NCBI GenBank assembly: GCA_964291635.2 | Contig: OZ219893.1 | Coordinates: 1 to 64,000, forward strand | DNA: 64,000 bases | Direction of reading: 5' to 3' | Origin: JAPPHA01 sp964291635 | GTDB lineage: Bacteria > Pseudomonadota > Alphaproteobacteria > Rhodobacterales > Rhodobacteraceae | Shown here: positions 8,763 to 16,829 of the stretch, one piece after another | Numbering within the stretch: position 1 is the first letter of the stretch | Layout: each line of letters opens with the position of its first letter | Program-made: the position numbers and the translations under genes | Notes under the pieces: generated by a model | Seen by the model: only the letters and a program-made list of their open reading frames with translations | The model's database searches: none | What the model was told of the DNA's origin: nothing

Positions 8763-9479
8763 TCAGGCATTGGTTATTCCGCCATCGACATTGATCACCT
8801 GGCCGGTGATGTAGGACGCATCTTCGGACAAGAGAAATGCGATCACCCCGGCGACATCCTCGGGCTGGCCCAGACGGCCGAGCGGGATGGTCGAAAGAAG
8901 AGCGTCGCGTCCGCGTCGTTCGATCAGGTCATCCGCCATCCGCGTTTCGATGATCCCGGGCGCCACGGCGTTGACGCAGATCCCCCTGTCTCCAATCCGC
9001 CGCGACAGCGCGCGGGTCAACCCAACGATCGCTCCCTTCGCCATGGAATAGGCGGCGTGGTCGTGCACGCCCCGGTTAAATCCCAGCGACGAAGTCAGCA
9101 CGATGCGGCCGCCATCGGTCATGCGCGGCAGGACCGCACCGGCGAGGTCAAAGGCGTTCGATGCATTGTGCTGCATCGTTTGGTCATAGATTTCGCGGCT
9201 CTCGGGACCAAGATCATGGGGCACGAAGATACCCGCCAGGTGCACCAGCGCGTCGATTCGGCCGGGCGCATCCAGCAACGCCGCCGCGCAGGCTGCCGGA
9301 TCTTCCAGTCCGCTTTCGGCGATCGTAACGTTTTCGGGCAGCGCCTGTTGTGTTGACACCAGCCGCCCGGCATCGATGTCGACCAGGTGCAGCAGCCACC
9401 CGTCGGCAGCCAGACGACGGGCAAGCGAGGCGCCGATTCCGCCGGCCGCCCCCGTGATCACCGCAACTGGTGCTGTCAT
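8763..9479 (-). CDS. short-chain dehydrogenase/reductase (SDR)
   Basis: 238 residues from the ATG at 9479, preceded by GGAAG. TGAAGGIG binds the dinucleotide, and catalytic Ser, Tyr and Lys lie in LTSSLGFNRGVHDHAAYSMAK. The C-terminus ends ITGQVINVDGGITNA, the classical SDR signature of FabG-like and sugar/polyol dehydrogenases. It lies between the transketolase N subunit and E1 alpha in the same direction and is likely co-transcribed. It probably interconverts a ketone and a hydroxyl in the pathway feeding the transketolase or the E1 enzyme. Confidence 0.92.
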   Translation of the reverse strand: MTAPVAVITGAAGGIGASLARRLAADGWLLHLVDIDAGRLVSTQQALPENVTIAESGLEDPAACAAALLDAPGRIDALVHLAGIFVPHDLGPESREIYDQTMQHNASNAFDLAGAVLPRMTDGGRIVLTSSLGFNRGVHDHAAYSMAKGAIVGLTRALSRRIGDRGICVNAVAPGIIETRMADDLIERRGRDALLSTIPLGRLGQPEDVAGVIAFLLSEDASYITGQVINVDGGITNA

Positions 9480-9614
9480 GTCTTCCCTTCCAGCTCTTGC
9501 GCCGGAGCGCACCGCGCCGTGCGCCAGGTTGTCGATCGTGGTGTTGTCGATGCCGTGTTTTCAGTTCCGTTGCGTCGACCGGGCGAAGGCCGGTCGCCTG
9601 TCCGGCAAAAAACG

Positions 9615-10442
9615 TCACAACTGCGCCTCCAGTTCGGCGCGGGCCGAGGCAGCAACCTCGGGTGGGAAGCGCAACTGGTGGAACATCAACCCTTCGAGCG
9701 ACGCGACACCCTTTCCCATCAACGTGTTGGCCTTGATGAAGCTTGCCCTGCCCCTGGTCTCGCGGGCTTGATCATAGGCAGCCAGCAATGCGCCGATGTC
9801 ATTGCCGTCGACCTCTTGGCAGGCAAAGCCAAAGCTTTTCATCTTGTCCGTCAAGGGCTCCAGCGACATGACGAGGTCCATCGGGCCCTCGCACTGCACG
9901 AAGTTGTAATCCACGATCAGGCAGAGGTTATCGAGACCCTTGGCGCCAGCGAACATCGCGGCCTCCCAGACCTGACCCTCTTGCATTTCCCCATCGCCGA
10001 CGATCACGTAGACGCGGCTGGCGCGTCCCTGCCGCTTTGCAGCCAGGGCGCAGCCGATGGCGACCGACAGGCCTTGACCAAGCGAGCCGCAGGTCGCCTC
10101 GACGAACGGGCCCATGCGCTCGGACGCGTTTATTTCCAGCGCCGAGCCATCGGCAACATAGGTGGCGAGCTGTTCGGTGTCGAAAAACCCGCGTTCGGCC
10201 AATGTGGCATAGAAGATCGCGGTGTTGTGGGCAGTGGTCAGAAAGACCCGGTCCCTGTCCGGCCAGATCGGATTTGCCGGGTCCATCGTCGCCTCGGCGA
10301 AAAAGAGAGACGTGAAAATATCCGCTGCCCCAAGGCCCTGTTGCACATAGCCCTGCCCCGAAGGTGCGACCATGTCGACCACGTGCATCCGGAGCCGCGT
10401 CGCGATTCTTTCGAGTTCTTCCAGATTGTGTCTTGCTTGCAT
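9615..10442 (-). CDS. transketolase, N-terminal subunit
   Basis: 275 residues from the ATG at 10442. Diphosphate-binding domain of transketolase with GSLGQGLS at 119-126 and the cofactor motif GDGEMQEGQVWE at 149-160. First gene of the minus-strand operon and divergent from the GntR regulator 66 bases away. Its partner C subunit is at 5402-6385, four genes downstream. The ribosome-binding site is weak, so the exact start is less certain than the family. It transfers a two-carbon ketol unit between sugar phosphates; the actual donor and acceptor are unknown. Confidence 0.9.
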   Translation of the reverse strand: MQARHNLEELERIATRLRMHVVDMVAPSGQGYVQQGLGAADIFTSLFFAEATMDPANPIWPDRDRVFLTTAHNTAIFYATLAERGFFDTEQLATYVADGSALEINASERMGPFVEATCGSLGQGLSVAIGCALAAKRQGRASRVYVIVGDGEMQEGQVWEAAMFAGAKGLDNLCLIVDYNFVQCEGPMDLVMSLEPLTDKMKSFGFACQEVDGNDIGALLAAYDQARETRGRASFIKANTLMGKGVASLEGLMFHQLRFPPEVAASARAELEAQL

Positions 10443-10479
10443 TGAATGCCCGGAGTGATTTAAATAGATCCGGAACTTT

Positions 10480-10488
10480 GTACCTATG
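10480..10488. promoter_or_regulatory. candidate GntR operator in the divergent gap
   Basis: GTACCTATG at 10480-10488 is the exact reverse complement of CATAGGTAC at 11281-11289, which overlaps the -10 box in front of tctC. It lies in the 66-base gap between the transketolase N-subunit gene and the GntR gene, where an autoregulatory site would be expected. On the minus strand TTGACA at 10507-10502 could be a -35 box for the catabolic operon. The regulatory role is inferred from position and the shared motif. Confidence 0.45.
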
Positions 10489-10508
10489 AATCGGGGGTCA
10501 TTGTCAAG

Positions 10509-11228
10509 ATGAATCTTCAGTCCATGAAGCGGAAGGCGGTCCCGTTGCATGCCGAAGTAGCCGAAGTTCTGCGACATCAGATCATGTCCGGCGACCTGCC
10601 TCCGGGTGCACGCCTTCCTGCGCTTCGGGAATTGACCGAAGAACTGGGCGTCGCGCGCATGACCGTGATGCAGGCAATGAACACACTGGAAGATGAAGGT
10701 CTCATCGAAAAGCACTCCGGTCGCGGGACCTTTGTGCGCGAAGTTCAGATTCCCGACCGCGTTTCACTTCAGATGCGTGCAGAGATTTCAGAGATCTATG
10801 CAATGGTCGACCAGCTCGAAGTCTCGGTACGCAAAGGCGACGCAACCATAGAGAAGTCCAAGGATGGAAGGTATTTTCGCTGCATGCGCCGCATTCATGC
10901 GCGGGGCGGCAAGCCATTTTGCCAGGCCGACATCCAGCTCGATGATCGAGTTTATGAACGCGCACCGGACCGTTTCACGAGGGAGATCGTCGTCGCGGTC
11001 CTGCGCGACCTCAGCGTAGACATCGCGAATGCGCGGCAGAAAATCACGATCGCCTACGCCGATTTCGGCCTTGCGAAAGCGCTCGGAATCAAGGTGAATT
11101 CAGCTGTCTTCAAGGTGTACAGGGAGTTTTTCGACGAGCACGGAGTCCTGATCTACTCGGCGAAACTGCTCTATCCCTGTGACAAGCTCGAACTCGAGAT
11201 CGAGTTTTCGACTGACGACCCCGCCTGA
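10509..11228 (+). CDS. GntR-family transcriptional regulator, HutC/UTRA type
   Basis: 239 residues. An N-terminal winged helix-turn-helix (about 10-80; GDLPPGARLPALRELTEELG, MNTLEDEGLIEKHSGRGTFV) is followed by a UTRA ligand-binding domain ending in LELEIEF. Members usually repress a neighbouring catabolic operon until a sugar, amino acid or related effector binds. It is divergent from the transketolase/E1 operon and directly upstream of tctCBA, so it is placed to control both. A 9-base motif is shared by the promoters on its two sides. Confidence 0.93.
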   Translation: MNLQSMKRKAVPLHAEVAEVLRHQIMSGDLPPGARLPALRELTEELGVARMTVMQAMNTLEDEGLIEKHSGRGTFVREVQIPDRVSLQMRAEISEIYAMVDQLEVSVRKGDATIEKSKDGRYFRCMRRIHARGGKPFCQADIQLDDRVYERAPDRFTREIVVAVLRDLSVDIANARQKITIAYADFGLAKALGIKVNSAVFKVYREFFDEHGVLIYSAKLLYPCDKLELEIEFSTDDPA

Positions 11229-11258
11229 GCGGAACGCAGGCACGGGCGGACTTGTGTC

Positions 11259-11289
11259 TTGACATTTCTTGTGTGCGCAACATAGGTAC
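11259..11289 (+). promoter_or_regulatory. sigma-70-like promoter of tctC with overlapping operator motif
   Basis: TTGACA at 11259-11264 is followed after exactly 17 bases by ATAGGT at 11282-11287, giving a near-consensus -35 and a moderate -10. CATAGGTAC (11281-11289), continuing into the palindromic GTACGTAC, overlaps the -10 box, so a bound repressor would block RNA polymerase. The tctC start codon is about 50 bases downstream. Confidence 0.6.
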
Positions 11290-11338
11290 GTACATCTAGA
11301 CCAACCAAACTCCAGATAGAAGCAAGGGAGGCTTCAAC

Positions 11339-12304
11339 ATGAACCTTTTCAAATTCGCCGCCGCCGCTACAGCCGCGTTGGGCCTCAGCACCGGTGCCGC
11401 GCTGGCCGAATACCCTGAAAGGCCGATTACGCTGGTCGTGTCGTTCGCAGCGGGGGGTAACGCGGACATCGGCGCGCGCCTGACAGCCGAGGCTGTCAGT
11501 GCGGAACTGGGTGTGCCGATCAATGTCATCAACAAGCCTGGTGGCGCGCATATTCCTGCGACCATGAGCGTGCTTGAAGAGGAGGCGGATGGATACACCA
11601 TCTTTCAATGGTCCCCGCCGAGTTTCATGGTTGTTCCGCTGACCCGCGCGGTGCCGTACAGCCCGAGAGAGGACTTCATTCCGTTCTACGCGGGGCCGAC
11701 GGCATCCAATGCGCTCTACGTGCGCGCTGACAGCCCGATCCGGACATTCGAGGACTTCCTTGAAGCCGCGAAGAGCGAAAAACTCAGCATGGGTGTCAAC
11801 AACCTCGGCGCGCCGCCGAACCTGAGCGCCGTCCAGCTTGCATCCGAGTTTGGCCTGGAATTCAAGACCATCGCGTTGAAGACCGTTCCGGCGACCATGA
11901 CCGGTCTGATTGGTGGACAGGTTGACGTCGGCGTCGGGCAGATTGCGACGATCAACGCGTTCAAGAACGAAATCCGTCCGCTGATCATCCTGGACAACAA
12001 CCGTCAACCCTACTTTGAACAGCATCTCCCCGGTGTTCGCACCATTGGCGAAGCCTTTCCGGGCAAGCAAGCCGGCGTTTGGGTTCACGGTGGTTGGGCC
12101 GTCAAGGCCGGAACCCCCCAGGAGATCGTCGACAGGCTGATTGAAGCGACCGCCGCGCTGGGTACGGAAGAGTTCATCGCCACCCTGCCTCCGGGTATCG
12201 ACTGGCAGTTCGTTCATGGAGCCGGCAATGTCGGGGAACTGCTGCAGTCAGGTGTCGACCTGTACTCGCCGATCCTTGACGGACTTGGACTGCTGCACAA
12301 GTAA
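11339..12304 (+). CDS. tctC: tripartite tricarboxylate transporter substrate-binding protein TctC
   Basis: 321 residues with a Sec signal peptide (MNLFKFAAAATAALGLS, cut after ALA near residue 24) and the Bug-family start YPERPITLVVSFAAGGNADI. Periplasmic receptor that captures a small carboxylate or related anionic compound for the TctAB membrane pair. AAGGGAGG lies 7 bases upstream of the ATG. It is the first gene of tctC-tctB-tctA-sulfatase, and a stable hairpin after it probably keeps receptor mRNA in excess. TctC-type receptors bind many acids, so the ligand cannot be named. Confidence 0.93.
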   Translation: MNLFKFAAAATAALGLSTGAALAEYPERPITLVVSFAAGGNADIGARLTAEAVSAELGVPINVINKPGGAHIPATMSVLEEEADGYTIFQWSPPSFMVVPLTRAVPYSPREDFIPFYAGPTASNALYVRADSPIRTFEDFLEAAKSEKLSMGVNNLGAPPNLSAVQLASEFGLEFKTIALKTVPATMTGLIGGQVDVGVGQIATINAFKNEIRPLIILDNNRQPYFEQHLPGVRTIGEAFPGKQAGVWVHGGWAVKAGTPQEIVDRLIEATAALGTEEFIATLPPGIDWQFVHGAGNVGELLQSGVDLYSPILDGLGLLHK

Positions 12305-12325
12305 ACGCTCGTCCCGAACCTGACT

Positions 12326-12349
12326 GGGCGCCGCCTGTTCGCGGCGTCC
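12326..12349 (+). terminator. intercistronic hairpin after tctC
   Basis: GGGCGCCGC pairs with GCGGCGTCC around the loop CTGTTC, a 9-pair stem with one G-T pair, lying 21 bases after the tctC stop and 33 bases before tctB. There is no T-run, so it is more likely an mRNA-stabilising or partial-termination hairpin, as is common after transporter receptor genes, than a full terminator. Confidence 0.5.
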
Positions 12350-12382
12350 GTTCAATTGACCGAGCAGACGAGAATCTGAATC

Positions 12383-12838
12383 ATGCTGACCCAGCGATTG
12401 GCAAACATTGTCTTCACGATCCTGGTCATCATTGCTTGCGCCTATTTTGCGGTCGTTGCGCAGGGATTCGAGGCCGCCGGACTGCTGGCCAGTTCGGGGC
12501 TTCCTTCGAGATTCTTTCCGCAACTCCTGCTGGGGTTCACGGCACTTTGCGCGGGAATCGTACTGTTTATCTATGTCACAAAAGGTGAGGCAGGCGACGC
12601 GGGTCAAACCGTTTTCGACTCGTCCGCTGAAGCCCGGCACGGTGTTCTGGCGCTGGCTGCTGCGGTTGTCAGCTACGTTGTCTGGTACAACTTCGGATAC
12701 ATCGCGATGGCGCTAGTTTCCGGGCCGCTCCTCTGTATGGCGACGGGCGTGCGCAACCCGGTCATCTACGGTGTCGTCCTGACGCTGGCGGCTGGCGTTT
12801 ATCTGGTCTTCACCCAGCTGCTGGGGACACAATTCTAG
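12383..12838 (+). CDS. tctB: tripartite tricarboxylate transporter small membrane subunit TctB
   Basis: 151 residues with four hydrophobic segments, the normal size for TctB. The first segment is VFTILVIIACAYFAVVAQGF and the last includes VIYGVVLTLAAGVYLVFTQL. It forms the inner-membrane complex with TctA. Its stop codon overlaps the GTG start of tctA (TAGTG). Sequence conservation in this family is low; the assignment rests on topology and its place between tctC and tctA. Confidence 0.88.
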   Translation: MLTQRLANIVFTILVIIACAYFAVVAQGFEAAGLLASSGLPSRFFPQLLLGFTALCAGIVLFIYVTKGEAGDAGQTVFDSSAEARHGVLALAAAVVSYVVWYNFGYIAMALVSGPLLCMATGVRNPVIYGVVLTLAAGVYLVFTQLLGTQF

Positions 12839-14346
12839 TGTTTGACGTCGCGGCAGCTGAGGTCGCATTTGCGAACCTTTTTGACCCGTTCACCACGTTC
12901 TTGCTGGTGGCCGGCATCATTCTTGGACTGGTCATCGGAATTTTTCCAGGCCTCGGGCCGCCGATCGCGATCGCACTGGCGTTGCCCTTCACATTCTACA
13001 TGGAAGCGGTTCCGTCGCTGATCCTGCTTCTCGCTATCTACAATGCCGCGATTTACGGGGGGTCGATATCGGCAATTGCTGTCGGCATTCCAGGCACCGG
13101 GGCCGCGATCGCGACCGTCATGGATGGGCACGCGATGTACAAGCAGGGTCGAGGAGGCGAAGCACTGGGCCTGTCGCTGACCGGCAGCATCATTGGCGGG
13201 CTCGTTAGTGTTGTTTGTCTGACCTTCATCGCGCCCATACTTGCCCAAGTCGCGATCAAGTTCGGACCCAGGGAGTTCCTGGCCATATCCGTTTTCGGAT
13301 TGGTCGTCGTTGTCCGCGTCGCGGGTGCGAACCTCTTCAAGGGACTGCTTGTCGGTGGTCTGGGTATCTTTCTCACGACCTGGGGACTGGATGAACTGAA
13401 TGGCGCAGAGCGCTACACGTTCGGGACCTATCACTTGTACGAGGGCATACCGCTGGTTCCGTTTCTCGTCGGCATTTTCGCGGTTTCCGAAGTCTTGATC
13501 GGTTCGGAAAAAGCGCTGAAACGCATCGAATTCGACAAATCCAGCCTGACCGTGAAGATCCCGGGTCTGAAGACCTTGTCCAGACTCAGGGGCAACCTGG
13601 CGCGGTCTTCTTTCATTGGCACGATTATCGGGATTATCCCCGGTGAGGGGGCCGCGGTCGGTGCGTTCTTCGCATATTCGGAAGAAAAACGTCGTTCCGG
13701 GGAGCCGGAGAAATTCGGAACAGGTGTTCCTGAAGGTATTGTTGCTCCCGAAACGGCGAACAACGCGACAGTCGGCGGGGCGCTGGTTCCGACGCTGACA
13801 CTTGGCGTGCCGGGAAGTCCTGCGGCAGCGGTACTGCTGGGCGCGTTCCTGATTCAGGGCCTGGCGCCGGGACCGACTCTCTTCGATGAGCGCCCGGACA
13901 TCATGTACTCCCTGTTCCTCGGCCTCTTTCTCATCAACGTCTTGATGCTGTTCATCGGCCTGTTCGTGATCCGCTTTGCGGCGATGCTCATTCGGGTTCC
14001 GATGGCCGTGATCGTACCGACTGTGCTCTTGCTAAGCTTCACCGGCATCTACGCGGTTTCAAACAGTCTCTTCAACGTGGGTGTCTTGCTGGCCGCCGGG
14101 GTGCTCGGATACGTCGTCAGGAAACTGGGCTATTCAATTGCGCCGCTTTCCATCGGCTTCGTGCTTGGCCCAATTCTGGAGAATTCCTTGCGTCAGTCCA
14201 TCACGATTGCGGATGGCAGCACGGCGGAGTTCTTCGACACCCCCATCGGTCTCGGGATCTACGCAGTCCTGGCACTGACAATTCTGTGGGGACCAATCTC
14301 AGCACGGGTGAAAAGCCGTAGGGCGGGAAAGGTCAATGACCCATGA
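12838..14346 (+). CDS. tctA: tripartite tricarboxylate transporter large membrane subunit TctA
   Basis: 502 residues, GTG start overlapping the tctB stop. About 11-12 membrane segments with the conserved TctA loops: GIFPGLGPPIAIALALPFTF near the N-terminus, NAAIYGGSISAIAVGIPGTG at about 62-81, and the second repeat IIPGEGAAVGAFFAYSEEKR with PETANNATVGGALVPTLTLG. It is the secondary transporter channel driven by an ion gradient. Its last codons overlap the sulfatase start (ATGA), which ties uptake to intracellular desulfation. Confidence 0.95.
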   Translation: MFDVAAAEVAFANLFDPFTTFLLVAGIILGLVIGIFPGLGPPIAIALALPFTFYMEAVPSLILLLAIYNAAIYGGSISAIAVGIPGTGAAIATVMDGHAMYKQGRGGEALGLSLTGSIIGGLVSVVCLTFIAPILAQVAIKFGPREFLAISVFGLVVVVRVAGANLFKGLLVGGLGIFLTTWGLDELNGAERYTFGTYHLYEGIPLVPFLVGIFAVSEVLIGSEKALKRIEFDKSSLTVKIPGLKTLSRLRGNLARSSFIGTIIGIIPGEGAAVGAFFAYSEEKRRSGEPEKFGTGVPEGIVAPETANNATVGGALVPTLTLGVPGSPAAAVLLGAFLIQGLAPGPTLFDERPDIMYSLFLGLFLINVLMLFIGLFVIRFAAMLIRVPMAVIVPTVLLLSFTGIYAVSNSLFNVGVLLAAGVLGYVVRKLGYSIAPLSIGFVLGPILENSLRQSITIADGSTAEFFDTPIGLGIYAVLALTILWGPISARVKSRRAGKVNDP

Positions 14347-15836
14347 GGAAGAGGCCCAACATCCTCCTGATCTATGCGGACCAGATGCGGTACGACGCAA
14401 TGGGTTGTGCCGGCAATCCGGTGATCAGGACACCACAGATCGACAGGTTGGCCAGCGAAGGGGTTCATTTTGCCGAGGCTTACACGTCCTACCCGCTCTG
14501 CTGTCCATTCCGCGCTTCTGTCATGACGGGAAAATATGCCCAGGGGCACGGGATGATTCAAAACCACTTCCCGCTGCGTGGTGACCAGGCCTTCCTTGCC
14601 GATCTCATGAAGGATGCCGGCTATCGGACCGGGTATATCGGAAAATGGCATCTCGAAGGCGGACCCAAGCCCGGCTTCGTGCCGCCCGATCGCCGATTTG
14701 GCTGGGATCACTTCATAGGCTTCAATCGCGGTCACGAATACACGTCGTCGATTTACTATGATGACGATGGTCAAGCCTATCATTCGAGGCGCTATGAACC
14801 GGACTACCAGACCGATCAGCTGATCGAATTCATCGCAGACGCGTCGACCGCCAAGGACGGCAAGCCGTGGATCGGGTACGTAAGTTACGGTCCCCCGCAT
14901 TTCCCGATGGATATGCCGGACTATCTGCGCACGGTTTACAGGCCCGAAGAGATCCCCTTGCCGGCGGGCGTTCCCGACATGGAGCTTCAGCGCAGGTTAC
15001 AGAGGATTCGAAACGAGGTTTGGTGCGGCGGCGATCCGCGGTCCGGACATTCGAGCCACGCGGCATACGACACCAAAGCCGTTGGAGAGCCGGAAACAGA
15101 AGCCGAAATTCGCCAGTTCATCGCCGAATACTATGGCATGATCCACAATATCGACTGGAATGTCGGGCGGGTCCTGAACGAACTAGATCGCCAGGGAGTC
15201 GCGGATGACACGGTGGTGCTGTTCTTCAGCGATCACGGTGACATGTGCGGTCAGCATGGTCACTTCTGCGGGATCAAGAACACGGCTTACCGGGGCGCCA
15301 TGCACGTGCCGTTGATTGTCCGTTACGCCGCGCGGTTCAAGCCGCGGAAATCCGAGGCTCTCGTTGACGTTGGCCCCGACATGATGCCAACGATTCTCGA
15401 CATTGTTGGTGCGGACATACCCGAAGACCTCGATGGTAAGAGCTACGTTCCCGTTCTCGACGGCGAACAAACCGAGGCGCGCGACGCGATCTGGTACCAG
15501 GTCTTTACCCAAACGGGCGCCAACCCGCGCGAGTTCGCGCCGTTTGCTGAGCGCGGCATACGCACCAGGGACTGGCTCTATATGCGCCACAAGGACAATC
15601 GCGTGCTGCTGTTTGATGAGCGCGCAGATTACCATGAACAGGACAACCTTGTGGATGATCCGGCGTATCGGCCATTGATGACCGAATTCGACGCCCGGAT
15701 TACAGCCCATATGGAGGCGACCGGCGATGATTGGGCAATGGCAGCCGACTTCCCGCCGCCAGGCTGGATAACCCACGCTGAGGCGAAAGAGTATCTCGAA
15801 AAAGAACTCCTGCCGAACGCGATCGAGGTTGCCTGA
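14343..15836 (+). CDS. cytoplasmic type I sulfatase (formylglycine-dependent)
   Basis: 497-residue alkaline-phosphatase-superfamily sulfatase. The N-terminus PNILLIYADQMRYDAMG gives the metal-binding Asp13, and FFSDHGDMCGQHG gives the second metal site. The modification site reads Cys53-Cys-Pro-Phe-Arg57, so it fits C-x-P-x-R but has Phe where Ser is usual. No signal peptide is visible, so it acts in the cytoplasm on an imported sulfate ester. The ATG overlaps the tctA stop, so transporter and sulfatase are translationally coupled. It lacks obvious resemblance to choline-sulfatase ends; the substrate is unknown. A formylglycine-generating enzyme for it is not evident in the window. Confidence 0.92.
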   Translation: MRKRPNILLIYADQMRYDAMGCAGNPVIRTPQIDRLASEGVHFAEAYTSYPLCCPFRASVMTGKYAQGHGMIQNHFPLRGDQAFLADLMKDAGYRTGYIGKWHLEGGPKPGFVPPDRRFGWDHFIGFNRGHEYTSSIYYDDDGQAYHSRRYEPDYQTDQLIEFIADASTAKDGKPWIGYVSYGPPHFPMDMPDYLRTVYRPEEIPLPAGVPDMELQRRLQRIRNEVWCGGDPRSGHSSHAAYDTKAVGEPETEAEIRQFIAEYYGMIHNIDWNVGRVLNELDRQGVADDTVVLFFSDHGDMCGQHGHFCGIKNTAYRGAMHVPLIVRYAARFKPRKSEALVDVGPDMMPTILDIVGADIPEDLDGKSYVPVLDGEQTEARDAIWYQVFTQTGANPREFAPFAERGIRTRDWLYMRHKDNRVLLFDERADYHEQDNLVDDPAYRPLMTEFDARITAHMEATGDDWAMAADFPPPGWITHAEAKEYLEKELLPNAIEVA

Positions 15837-15861
15837 TCTTGAGTTTCCTTCAGACGCCCCG

Positions 15862-15896
15862 GGCTTGAATTCCGGCAATCCGGAGCCGCGGGTTTT
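15862..15896 (+). terminator. probable terminator after the tctCBA-sulfatase operon
   Basis: Nested pairing GGCT..TTCCGG-CAAT-CCGGAGCC is followed by GCGGG and TTTT, beginning 26 bases after the sulfatase stop. The tail of T residues is short. The convergent SDR gene ends at 16029, so termination is expected in this 192-base gap. Confidence 0.4.
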
Positions 15897-16028
15897 CAAC
15901 GATCTAACTCTCCCTGAACAGGTCTTGGTGGCGTGCCAGAAAATACAGAACATTTTCATGAACAATGCAGGTTGACTTCGGCATATGTGACGCAATGCGG
16001 ACCTGCCATTGTTGCGGAAAGCGCGCGC

Positions 16029-16826
16029 CTAAAGCGTCTCGACGTTGCCACATACGCTCAAGGACTGGCCGGAGATGTTCCTGCCGGCCGGCGAACACAG
16101 AAAGAGGACCATGTCTGCGACGTCTTGCGGACCAACCATGCGGCGCAGCGAAACGGTCTCCAGGTACATCGCCCGCGTTTCCTCGAACGTTTTTCCGATC
16201 GCACGGGCCCGTGCATCGATCACGCCATCCATTCGCGGTCCTTCGACGATGCCAGGAAGGATCGCGTTCACGCGTATCCCGTCGGGCCCCAACTCCTTTG
16301 CGAGACTCTGTGTAAAGCCGATTACGCCCCATTTCGTGGTGGCGTATGGCGTTCGAAACGCGTAACCCAAACGGCCTGCTACCGAAGCCATGTTAATGAT
16401 GGCGGCGTTGCAGGATTTTCGAAGATGCCGAACGGCGACCCGGGCGCAGTAAAACTGGCCACTCAAATTGACCGCGACTGTCCGATCCCATTCGAGCGGA
16501 TCGATTTCGTCGACGCGAGCTGTTGGTCCAGCAATTCCTGCATTGTTTACCAACACGTCGAGGCCGCCGAGCGCCTCGACGGCACCCGAAAAATAGTGAT
16601 CGACCTGTACGGGGTCCGACACGTCAACCTGCCTGGAAAGAATCTCGGCGCGTTCCCTCCCCAATTCACTCAATGCATCATTTGAAACGTCGCACACATG
16701 AACAGAGGCTCCGTGCGAAACCAGGGTCTCGGCGATCGTGCGACCGATGCCCGCGCCGCCTGCGGTTACGATTGCTCTTGTTCCCTGTACAACGCGACGG
16801 TGAAACGGTCTGTTTGGCAATGTCAC
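16029..16826 (-). CDS. short-chain dehydrogenase/reductase (SDR)
   Basis: 265 residues. The cofactor motif reads TAGGAGIG rather than TGGxxGIG, so the glycine after Thr is Ala. NNAG and the catalytic region MASVAGRLGYAFRTPYATTK are intact, and it ends NISGQSLSVCGNVETL. It follows the second split-transketolase pair with only 3 bases between genes, so it belongs to that three-gene operon. A closely similar C-terminal remnant lies at about 2590-2745, hinting at duplication or exchange between the two catabolic operons. Confidence 0.92.
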   Translation of the reverse strand: MTLPNRPFHRRVVQGTRAIVTAGGAGIGRTIAETLVSHGASVHVCDVSNDALSELGRERAEILSRQVDVSDPVQVDHYFSGAVEALGGLDVLVNNAGIAGPTARVDEIDPLEWDRTVAVNLSGQFYCARVAVRHLRKSCNAAIINMASVAGRLGYAFRTPYATTKWGVIGFTQSLAKELGPDGIRVNAILPGIVEGPRMDGVIDARARAIGKTFEETRAMYLETVSLRRMVGPQDVADMVLFLCSPAGRNISGQSLSVCGNVETL

Positions 16827-16829
16827 GGG

